From Nemertoderma westbladi (Eukaryota; Xenacoelomorpha; Nemertodermatida; Nemertodermatidae): a DNA stretch of 45,494 nucleotides. The DNA lies in assembly GCA_032718475.1 (NCBI GenBank), contig JAUCBJ010007465.1, positions 1-45,494 of the forward strand, written 5' to 3'. Positions 20,101 through 32,100 of the stretch are shown one piece after another. The translations under genes were made by a program, and so were the position numbers. A model generated the notes under the pieces. It was not told where the DNA came from and did not search any database. It saw nothing but the letters and a program-made list of their open reading frames with translations. Within the stretch, counting starts at the first letter, position 1. Each line of letters opens with the position of its first letter.

Positions 20101-23100
20101 GTTCCATTCCTTTAGTAGCTGCTATACGAACTCTCCGTTGGTTCTATGTTCCGTTCCTTTAGTAGCTATACGAACTCTCCGTTGGTTCTATGTTCCGTTC
20201 CTTTAGTAGCTATACGAACTCTGCGTTGGTTCTATGTTCCACTCCTTTAGTAGCTATACGAACTCTCCGTTGGTTCTATGTTCCGTTCCTTTAGTAGCTG
20301 CTATACGAACTCTCTGTTGGTTCTATGTTCCGTTCCTTTAGTAGCTATACGAACTCTCCGTTGGTTCTATGTTCCGTTCCTTTAGTACCGTTCCTTTAGT
20401 AGCTGCTATACGAACTCTCTGTTGGTTCTATGTTCCGTTCCTTTAGTAGCTATACGAACTCTCCGTTGGTTCTATGTTCCATTCCTTTAGTAGCTATACG
20501 AACTCTCCGTTGGTTCTATGTTCCGTTCCTTTAGTAGCTGCTATACGAACTCTCTGTTGGTTCTATGTTCCGTTCCTTTAGTAGCTATACGAACTCTGCG
20601 TTGGTTCTATGTTCCACTCCTTTAGTAGCTATACGAACTCTCCGTTGGTTCTATGTTCCGTTCCTTTAGTAGCTGCTATACGAACTCTCTGTTGGTTCTA
20701 TGTTCCGTTCCTTTAGTAGCTATACGAACTCTCCGTTGGTTCTATGTTCCGTTCCTTTAGTACCGTTCCTTTAGTAGCTGCTATACGAACTCTCTGTTGG
20801 TTCTATGTTCCGTTCCTTTAGTAGCTATACGAACTCTCCGTTGGTTCTATGTTCCATTCCTTTAGTAGCTGCTATACGAACTCTCCGTTGGTTCTATGTT
20901 CCGTTCCTTTAGTAGCTGCTATACGAACTCTCTGTTGGTTCTATGTTCCGTTCCTTTAGTAGCTATACGAACTCTCCGTTGGTTCTATGTTCCATTCCTT
21001 TAGTAGCTGCTATACGAACTCTCCGTTGGTTCTATGTTCCGTTCCTTTAGTAGCTGCTATACGAACTCTCCGTTGGTTCTATGTTCCACTCCTTTAGTAG
21101 CTGCTATACGAACTCTCTGTTGGTTCTATGTTCCTTTCCTTTAGTAGCTATACGAACTCTCCGTTGGTTCTATGTTCCGTTCCTTTAGTACCGTTCCTTT
21201 AGTAGCTGCTATACGAACTCTCTGTTGGTTCTATGTTCCGTTCCTTTAGTAGCTATACGAACTCTCCGTTGGTTCTATGTTCCATTCCTTTAGTAGCTGC
21301 TATACGAACTCTCCGTTGGTTCTATGTTCCGTTCCTTTAGTAGCTGCTATACGAACTCTCTGTTGGTTCTATGTTCCGTTCCTTTAGTAGCTATACGAAC
21401 TCTCCGTTGGTTCTATGTTCCATTCCTTTAGTAGCTGCTATACGAACTCTCCGTTGGTTCTATGTTCCGTTCCTTTAGTAGCTGCTATACGAACTCTCCG
21501 TTGGTTCTATGTTCCACTCCTTTAGTAGCTGCTATACGAACTCTCTGTTGGTTCTATGTTCCGTTCCTTTAGTAGCTGCTATACGAACTCTCTGTTGGTT
21601 CTATGTTCCGTTCCTTTAGTAGCTATACGAACTCTCCGTTGGTTCTATGTTCCATTCCTTTAGTAGCTGCTATACGAACTCTCCGTTGGTTCTATGTTCC
21701 GTTCCTTTAGTAGCTGCTATACGAACTCTCCGTTGGTTCTATGTTCCACTCCTTTAGTAGCTGCTATACGAACTCTCTGTTGGTTCTATGTTCCTTTCCT
21801 TTAGTAGCTATACGAACTCTCCGTTGGTTCTATGTTCCGTTCCTTTAGTAGCTGCTATACGAACTCTACGTTGGTTCTATGTTCCATTCCTTTAGTAGCT
21901 GCTATACGAACTCTCTGTTGGTTCTATGTTCCATTCCTTTAGTAGCTATACGAACTCTCCGTTGGTTCTATGTTCCATTCCTTTAGTAGCTGCTATACGA
22001 ACTCTCTGTTGGTTCTATGTTCCGTTCCTTTAGTAGCTATACGAACTCTCCGTTGGTTCTATGTTCCATTCCTTTAGTAGCTATACGAACTCTACGTTGG
22101 TTCTATGTTCCATTCCTTTAGTAGCTATACGAACTCTCCGTTGGTTCTATGTTCCATTCCTTTAGTAGCTGCTATACGAACTCTCCGTTGGTTCTATGTT
22201 CCATTCCTTTAGTAGCTATACGAACTCTCCGTTGGTTCTATGTTCCATTCCTTTAGTAGCTGCTATACGAACTCTACGTTGGTTCTATGTTCCATTCCTT
22301 TAGTAGCTATACGAACTCTCTGTTGGTTCTATGTTCCATTCCTTTAGTAGCTATACGAACTCTCTGTTGGTTCTATGTTCCGTTCCTTTAGTAGCTATAC
22401 GAACTCTCCGCTGGTTCTATGTTCCATTCCTTTAGTAGCTATACGAACTCTCTGTTGGTTCTATGTTCCGTTCCTTTAGTAGCTATACGAACTCTCCGCT
22501 GGTTCTATGTTCCATTCCTTTAGTAGCTATACGAACTCTACGTTGGTTCTATGTTCCATTCCTTTAGTAGCTATACGAACTCTCTGTTGGTTCTATGTTC
22601 CATTCCTTTAGTAGCTATACGAACTCTCTGTTGGTTCTATGTTCCGTTCCTTTAGTAGCTATACGAACTCTCCGCTGGTTCTATGTTCCATTCCTTTAGT
22701 AGCTATACGAACTCTACGTTGGTTCTATGTTCCATTCCTTTAGTAGCTATACGAACTCTCTGTTGGTTCTATGTTCCATTCCTTTAGTAGCTATACGAAC
22801 TCTCTGTTGGTTCTATGTTCCATTCCTTTAGTAGCTATACGAACTCTCCGTTGGTTCTATGTTCCATTCCTTTAGTAGCTATACGAACTCTCCGTTGGTT
22901 CTATGTTCCATTCCTTTAGTAGCTATACGAACTCTCCGTTGGTTCTATGTTCCATTCCTTTAGTAGCTGCTATACGAACTCTCCGTTGGTTCTATGTTCC
23001 ATTCCTTTAGTAGCTATACGAACTCTCCGTTGGTTCTATGTTCCATTCCTTTAGTAGCTATACGAACTCTCCGTTGGTTCTATGTTCCATTCCTTTAGTA

Positions 23101-26100
23101 GCTGCTATACGAACTCTCCGTTGGTTCTATGTTCCATTCCTTTAGTAGCTCTATACGAACTCTCCGTTGGTTCTATGTTCCATTCCTTTAGTAGCTATAC
23201 GAACTCTCCGTTGGTTCTATGTTCCATTCCTTTAGTAGCTATACGAACTCTCCGTTGGTTCTATGTTCCATTCCTTTAGTAGCTGCTATACGAACTCTCC
23301 GTTGGTTCTATGTTCCATTCCTTTAGTAGCTGCTATACGAACTCTCCGTTGGTTCTATGTTCCATTCCTTTAGTAGCTGCTATACGAACTCTCCGTTGGT
23401 TCTATGTTCCATTCCTTTAGTAGCTATACGAACTCTCCGTTGGTTCTATGTTCCGTTCCTTTAGTAGCTATACGAACTCTCCGTTGGTTCTATGTTCCAT
23501 TCCTTTAGTAGCTGCTATACGAACTCTCCGTTGGTTCTATGTTCCATTCCTTTAGTAGCTGCTATACGAACTCTCCGTTGGTTCTATGTTCCATTCCTTT
23601 AGTAGCTGCTATACGAACTCTCCGTTGGTTCTATGTTCCGTTCCTTTAGTAGCTATACGAACTCTCCGCTGGTTCTATGTTCCATTCCTTTAGTAGCTAT
23701 ACGAACTCTCCGTTGGTTCTATGTTCCATTCCTTTAGTAGCTATACGAACTCTCCGTTGGTTCTATGTTCCATTCCTTTAGTAGCTATACGAACTCTCTG
23801 TTGGTTCTATGTTCCATTCCTTTAGTAGCTATACGAACTCTCTGTTGGTTCTATGTTCCATTCCTTTAGTAGCTATACGAACTCTCTGTTGGTTCTATGT
23901 TCCGTTCCTTTAGTAGCTATACGAACTCTCCGCTGGTTCTATGTTCCATTCCTTTAGTAGCTATACGAACTCTCTGTTGGTTCTATGTTCCGTTCCTTTA
24001 GTAGCTATACGAACTCTCCGCTGGTTCTATGTTCCATTCCTTTAGTAGCTATACGAACTCTCTGTTGGTTCTATGTTCCATTCCTTTAGTAGCTATACGA
24101 ACTCTCCGTTGGTTCTATGTTCCATTCCTTTAGTAGCTATACGAACTCTCTGTTGGTTCTATGTTCCGTTCCTTTAGTAGCTATACGAACTCTCCGTTGG
24201 TTCTATGTTCCATTCCTTTAGTAGCTATACGAACTCTCTGTTGGTTCTATGTTCCGTTCCTTTAGTAGCTATACGAACTCTCCGTTGGTTCTATGTTCCA
24301 TTCCTTTAGTAGCTATACGAACTCTCTGTTGGTTCTATGTTCCATTCCTTTAGTAGCTATACGAACTCTCTGTTGGTTCTATGTTCCGTTCCTTTAGTAG
24401 CTATACGAACTCTCCGTTGGTTCTATGTTCCATTCCTTTAGTAGCTATACGAACTCTCTGTTGGTTCTATGTTCCGTTCCTTTAGTAGCTATACGAACTC
24501 TCCGCTGGTTCTATGTTCCATTCCTTTAGTAGCTATACGAACTCTCTGTTGGTTCTATGTTCCATTCCTTTAGTAGCTATACGAACTCTCCGCTGGTTCT
24601 ATGTTCCATTCCTTTAGTAGCTATACGAACTCTCCGTTGGTTCTATGTTCCATTCCTTTAGTAGCTATACGAACTCTCCGTTGGTTCTATGTTCCATTCC
24701 TTTAGTAGCTATACGAACTCTCCGTTGGTTCTATGTTCCATTCCTTTAGTAGCTGCTATACGAACTCTCCGTTGGTTCTATGTTCCATTCCTTTAGTAGC
24801 TATACGAACTCTCTGTTGGTTCTATGTTCCGTTCCTTTAGTAGCTATACGAACTCTCTGTTGGTTCTATGTTCCGTTCCTTTAGTAGCTATACGAACTCT
24901 CTGTTGGTTCTATGTTCCGTTCCTTTAGTAGCTATACGAACTCTCCGCTGGTTCTATGTTCCATTCCTTTAGTAGCTGCTATACGAACTCTCCGTTGGTT
25001 CTATGTTCCATTCCTTTAGTAGCTATACGAACTCTCCGTTGGTTCTATGTTCCATTCCTTTAGTAGCTATACGAACTCTCCGTTGGTTCTATGTTCCATT
25101 CCTTTAGTAGCTGCTATACGAACTCTCCGTTGGTTCTATGTTCCGTTCCTTTAGTAGCTATACGAACTCTCCGTTGGTTCTATGTTCCACTCCTTTAGTA
25201 GCTATACGAACTCTCCGTTGGTTCTATGTTCCATTCCTTTAGTAGCTATACGAACTCTCCGTTGGTTCTATGTTCCATTCCTTTAGTAGCTATACGAACT
25301 CTCTGTTGGTTCTATGTTCCGTTCCTTTAGTAGCTATACGAACTCTCCGCTGGTTCTATGTTCCATTCCTTTAGTAGCTATACGAACTCTCCGTTGGTTC
25401 TATGTTCCATTCCTTTAGTAGCTCATACGAACTCTCCGTTGGTTCTATGTTCCATTCCTTTAGTAGCTATACGAACTCTACTGTTGGTTCTATGTTCCGT
25501 TCCTTTAGTAGCTATACGAACTCTCTGTTGGTTCTATGTTCCGTTCCTTTAGTAGCTATACGAACTCTCTGTTGGTTCTATGTTCCGTTCCTTTAGTAGC
25601 TATACGAACTCTCCGCTGGTTCTATGTTCCATTCCTTTAGTAGCTATACGAACTCTCTGTTGGTTCTATGTTCCGTTCCTTTAGTAGCTATACGAACTCT
25701 CCGTTGGTTCTATGTTCCATTCCTTTAGTAGCTATACGAACTCTCCGTTGGTTCTATGTTCCATTCCTTTAGTAGCTATACGAACTCTCCGTTGGTTCTA
25801 TGTTCCATTCCTTTAGTAGCTATACGAACTCTCCGTTGGTTCTATGTTCCATTCCTTTAGTAGCTATACGAACTCTCCGCTGGTTCTATGTTCCATTCCT
25901 TTAGTAGCTGCTATACGAACTCTCCGTTGGTTCTATGTTCCGTTCCTTTAGTAGCTATACGAACTCTCCGTTGGTTCTATGTTCCATTCCTTTAGTAGCT
26001 ATACGAACTCTCCGTTGGTTCTATGTTCCATTCCTTTAGTAGCTATACGAACTCTCCGTTGGTTCTATGTTCCATTCCTTTAGTAGCTATACGAACTCTC

Positions 26101-29100
26101 CGTTGGTTCTATGTTCCGTTCCTTTAGTAGCTATACGAACTCTCCGTTGGTTCTATGTTCCACTCCTTTAGTAGCTATACGAACTCTCCGTTGGTTCTAT
26201 GTTCCATTCCTTTAGTAGCTATACGAACTCTCTGTTGGTTCTATGTTCCAATCCTTTAGTAGCTATACGAACTCTCTGTTGGTTCTATGTTCCATTCCTT
26301 TAGTAGCTATACGAACTCTCTGTTGGTTCTATGTTCCATTCCTTTAGTAGCTATACGAACTCTCTGTTGGTTCTATGTTCCGTTCCTTTAGTAGCTATAC
26401 GAACTCTCTGTTGGTTCTATGTTCCATTCCTTTAGTAGCTATACGAACTCTCTGTTGGTTCTATGTTCCGTTCCTTTAGTAGCTATACGAACTCTCCGCT
26501 GGTTCTATGTTCCATTCCTTTAGTAGCTATACGAACTCTCTGTTGGTTCTATGTTCCGTTCCTTTAGTAGCTATACGAACTCTCCGCTGGTTCTATGTTC
26601 CATTCCTTTAGTAGCTATACGAACTCTCTGTTGGTTCTATGTTCCATTCCTTTAGTAGCTATACGAACTCTCCGCTGGTTCTATGTTCCATTCCTTTAGT
26701 AGCTATACGAACTCTACGTTGGTTCTATGTTCCATTCCTTTAGTAGCTATACGAACTCTCTGTTGGTTCTATGTTCCATTCCTTTAGTAGCTATACGAAC
26801 TCTCTGTTGGTTCTATGTTCCGTTCCTTTAGTAGCTATACGAACTCTCCGCTGGTTCTATGTTCCATTCCTTTAGTAGCTATACGAACTCTCCGCTGGTT
26901 CTATGTTCCATTCCTTTAGTAGCTGCTATACGAACTCTCCGTTGGTTCTATGTTCCATTCCTTTAGTAGCTATACGAACTCTCCGTTGGTTCTATGTTCC
27001 GTTCCTTTAGTAGCTGCTATACGAACTCTCTGTTGGTTCTATGTTCCGTTCCTTTAGTAGCTATACGAACTCTCCGCTGGTTCTATGTTCCATTCCTTTA
27101 GTAGCTATACGAACTCTCTGTTGGTTCTATGTTCCATTCCTTTAGTAGCTATACGAACTCTCCGCTGGTTCTATGTTCCATTCCTTTAGTAGCTATACGA
27201 ACTCTACGTTGGTTCTATGTTCCATTCCTTTAGTAGCTATACGAACTCTCCGTTGGTTCTATGTTCCATTCCTTTAGTAGCTGCTATACGAACTCTCTGT
27301 TGGTTCTATGTTCCGTTCCTTTAGTAGCTATACGAACTCTCCGCTGGTTCTATGTTCCATTCCTTTAGTAGCTATACGAACTCTCCGTTGGTTCTATGTT
27401 CCATTCCTTTAGTAGCTATACGAACTCTCCGTTGGTTCTATGTTCCATTCCTTTAGTAGCTGCTATACGAACTCTCCGTTGGTTCTATGTTCCATTCCTT
27501 TAGTAGCTATACGAACTCACTGTTGGTTCTATGTTCCGTTCCTTTAGTAGCTATACGAACTCTCTGTTGGTTCTATGTTCCGTTCCTTTAGTAGCTATAC
27601 GAACTCTCCGCTGGTTCTATGTTCCATTCCTTTAGTAGCTGCTATACGAACTCTCCGTTGGTTCTATGTTCCATTCCTTTAGTAGCTATACGAACTCTCC
27701 GTTGGTTCTATGTTCCATTCCTTTAGTAGCTATACGAACTCTCCGTTGGTTCTATGTTCCATTCCTTTAGTAGCTATACGAACTCTACGTTGGTTCTATG
27801 TTCCATTCCTTTAGTAGCTGCTATACGAACTCTCTGTTGGTTCTATGTTCCGTTCCTTTAGTAGCTGCTATACGAACTCTCCGTTGGTTCTATGTTCCAT
27901 TCCTTTAGTAGCTATACGAACTCTCCGTTGGTTCTATGTTCCATTCCTTTAGTAGCTATACGAACTCTCTGTTGGTTCTATGTTCCGTTCCTTTAGTAGC
28001 TGCTATACGAACTCTCCGTTGGTTCTATGTTCCATTCCTTTAGTAGCTATACGAACTCTCCGTTGGTTCTATGTTCCGTTCCTTTAGTAGCTATACGAAC
28101 TCTCCGCTGGTTCTATGTTCCATTCCTTTAGTAGCTGCTATACGAACTCTCCGTTGGTTCTATGTTCCATTCCTTTAGTAGCTATACGAACTCTCCGTTG
28201 GTTCTATGTTCCATTCTTTTAGTAGCTATACGAACTCTCCGTTGGTTCTATGTTCCATTCCTTTAGTAGCTATACGAACTCTCCGTTGGTTCTATGTTCC
28301 ATTCCTTTAGTAGCTATACGAACTCTACGTTGGTTCTATGTTCCATTCCTTTAGTAGCTATACGAACTCTCCGTTGGTTCTATGTTCCATTCCTTTAGTA
28401 GCTATACGAACTCTACGTTGGTTCTATGTTCCATTCCTTTAGTAGCTATACGAACTCTCCGTTGGTTCTATGTTCCATTCCTTTAGTAGCTATACGAACT
28501 CTACGTTGGTTCTATGTTCCATTCCTTTAGTAGCTATACGAACTCTCCGTTGGTTCTATGTTCCATTCCTTTAGTAGCTATACGAACTCTCCGTTGGTTC
28601 TATGTTCCATTCCTTTAGTAGCTGCTATACGAACTCTCCGTTGGTTCTATGTTCCATTCCTTTAGTAGCTATACGAACTCTACGTTGGTTCTATGTTCCA
28701 TTCCTTTAGTAGCTGCTATACGAACTCTCCGTTGGTTCTATGTTCCATTCCTTTAGTAGCTGCTATACGAACTCTCCGTTGGTTCTATGTTCCATTCCTT
28801 TAGTAGCTATACGAACTCTCTGTTGGTTCTATGTTCCGTTCCTTTAGTAGCTATACGAACTCTCCGCTGGTTCTATGTTCCATTCCTTTAGTAGCTATAC
28901 GAACTCTCCGTTGGTTCTATGTTCCATTTTTTTAGTAGCTATACGAACTCTCTGTTGGTTCTATGTTCCGTTCCTTTAGTAGCTATACGAACTCTACGTT
29001 GGTTCTATGTTCCATTCCTTTAGTAGCTATACGAACTCTCCGTTGGTTCTATGTTCCGTTCCTTTAGTAGCTATACGAACTCTACGTTGGTTCTATGTTC

Positions 29101-32100
29101 CATTCCTTTAGTAGCTATACGAACTCTCCGTTGGTTCTATGTTCCATTCCTTTAGTAGCTGCTATACGAACTCTCCGTTGGTTCTATGTTCCATTCCTTT
29201 AGTAGCTGCTATACGAACTCTCCGTTGGTTCTATGTTCCATTCCTTTAGTAGCTATACGAACTCTCCGTTGGTTCTATGTTCCATTCCTTTAGTAGCTAT
29301 ACGAACTCTCCGTTGGTTCTATGTTCCATTCCTTTAGTAGCTATACGAACTCTCCGTTGGTTCTATGTTCCATTCCTTTAGTAGCTATACGAACTCTCCG
29401 TTGGTTCTATGTTCCATTCCTTTAGTAGCTATACGAACTCTCCGTTGGTTCTATGTTCCATTCCTTTAGTAGCTATACGAACTCTCTGTTGGTTCTATGT
29501 TCCACTCCTTTAGTAGCTATACGAACTCTCCGTTGGTTCTATGTTCCATTCCTTTAGTAGCTATACGAACTCTCCGTTGGTTCTATGTTCCATTCCTTTA
29601 GTAGCTATACGAACTCTACGTTGGTTCTATGTTCCATTCCTTTAGTAGCTGCTATACGAACTCTCCGTTGGTTCTATGTTCCATTCCTTTAGTAGCTATA
29701 CGAACTCTCCGTTGGTTCTATGTTCCATTCCTTTAGTAGCTATACGAACTCTACGTTGGTTCTATGTTCCATTCCTTTAGTAGCTATACGAACTCTCCGT
29801 TGGTTCTATGTTCCGTTCCTTTAGTACCGTTCCTTTAGTAGCTGCTATACGAACTCTCTGTTGGTTCTATGTTCCGTTCCTTTAGTAGCTATACGAACTC
29901 TCCGCTGGTTCTATGTTCCATTCCTTTAGTAGCTATACGAACTCTCCGCTGGTTCTATGTTCCATTCCTTTAGTAGCTATACGAACTCTCCGTTGGTTCT
30001 ATGTTCCGTTCCTTTAGTAGCTATACGAACTCTCCGTTGGTTCTATGTTCCGTTCCTTTAGTAGCTATACGAACTCTCCGCTGGTTCTATGTTCCATTCC
30101 TTTAGTAGCTATACGAACTCTCCGCTGGTTCTATGTTCCATTCCTTTAGTAGCTATACGAACTCTCCGTTGGTTCTATGTTCCGTTCCTTTAGTAGCTAT
30201 ACGAACTCTCCGTTGGTTCTATGTTCCGTTCCTTTAGTAGCTATACGAACTCTCCGCTGGTTCTATGTTCCATTCCTTTAGTAGCTATACGAACTCTCCG
30301 CTGGTTCTATGTTCCATTCCTTTAGTAGCTATACGAACTCTCCGTTGGTTCTATGTTCCGTTCCTTTAGTAGCTATACGAACTCTCCGTTGGTTCTATGT
30401 TCCGTTCCTTTAGTAGCTATACGAACTCTCCGTTGGTTCTATGTTCCGTTCCTTTAGTAGCTATACGAACTCTCCGTTGGTTCTATGTTCCGTTCCTTTA
30501 GTAGCTATACGAACTCTCCGTTGGTTCTATGTTCCGTTCCTTTAGTAGCTATACGAACTCTCCGTTGGTTCTATGTTCCATTCCTTTAGTAGCTATACGA
30601 ACTCTCCGTTGGTTCTATGTTCCACTCCTTTAGTAGCTATACGAACTCTCCGTTGGTTCTATGTTCCGTTCCTTTAGTAGCTATACGAACTCTCCGTTGG
30701 TTCTATGTTCCGTTCCTTTAGTAGCTATACGAACTCTCCGCTGGTTCTATGTTCCATTCCTTTAGTAGCTATACGAACTCTCTGTTGGTTCTATGTTCCA
30801 TTCCTTTAGTAGCTATACGAACTCTCCGCTGGTTCTATGTTCCATTCCTTTAGTAGCTATACGAACTCTCCGCTGGTTCTATGTTCCATTCCTTTAGTAG
30901 CTATACGAACTCTCCGTTGGTTCTATGTTCCATTCCTTTAGTAGCTATACGAACTCTCCGCTGGTTCTATGTTCCATTCCTTTAGTAGCTATACGAACTC
31001 TACGTTGGTTCTATGTTCCATTCCTTTAGTAGCTGCTATACGAACTCTCCGTTGGTTCTATGTTCCGTTCCTTTAGTAGCTATACGAACTCTACGTTGGT
31101 TCTATGTTCCATTCCTTTAGTAGCTATACGAACTCTACGTTGGTTCTATGTTCCATTCCTTTAGTAGCTGCTATACGAACTCTCCGTTGGTTCTATGTTC
31201 CGTTCCTTTAGTAGCTATACGAACTCTACGTTGGTTCTATGTTCCATTCCTTTAGTAGCTATACGAACTCTACGTTGGTTCTATGTTCCATTCCTTTAGT
31301 AGCTATACGAACTCTCCGTTGGTTCTATGTTCCGTTCCTTTAGTAGCTATACGAACTCTCCGTTGGTTCTATGTTCCATTCCTTTAGTAGCTATACAAAC
31401 TCTCCGTTGGTTCTATGTTCCGTTCCTTTAGTAGCTATACGAACTCTCCGTTGGTTCTATGTTCCATTCCTTTAGTAGCTATACGAACTCTACGTTGGTT
31501 CTATGTTCCATTCCTTTAGTAGCTATACGAACTCTACGTTGGTTCTATGTTCCATTCCTTTAGTAGCTATACGAACTCTCCGTTGGTTCTATGTTCCGTT
31601 CCTTTAGTAGCTATACGAACTCTCCGTTGGTTCTATGTTCCATTCCTTTAGTAGCTATACGAACTCTACGTTGGTTCTATGTTCCATTCCTTTAGTAGCT
31701 ATACGAACTCTCCGTTGGTTCTATGTTCCGTTCCTTTAGTAGCTATACGAACTCTCCGTTGGTTCTATGTTCCATTCCTTTAGTAGCTATACGAACTCTC
31801 CGTTGGTTCTATGTTCCATTCCTTTAGTAGCTATACGAACTCTCCGTTGGTTCTATGTTCCATTCCTTTAGTAGCTATACGAACTCTCCGTTGGTTCTAT
31901 GTTCCATTCCTTTAGTAGCTATACGAACTCTCCGTTGGTTCTATGTTCCATTCCTTTAGTAGCTATACGAACTCTCCGTTGGTTCTATGTTCCGTTCCTT
32001 TAGTAGCTATACGAACTCTCCGTTGGTTCTATGTTCCACTCCTTTAGTAGCTATACGAACTCTCCGTTGGTTCTATGTTCCGTTCCTTTAGTAGCTATAC

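Noticed and set aside
23082-25596. Plus-strand reading frames inside the satellite (64-65 codons)
   Set aside because: They follow from the 44/47-bp repeat length rotating through frames; they have no independent coding features.
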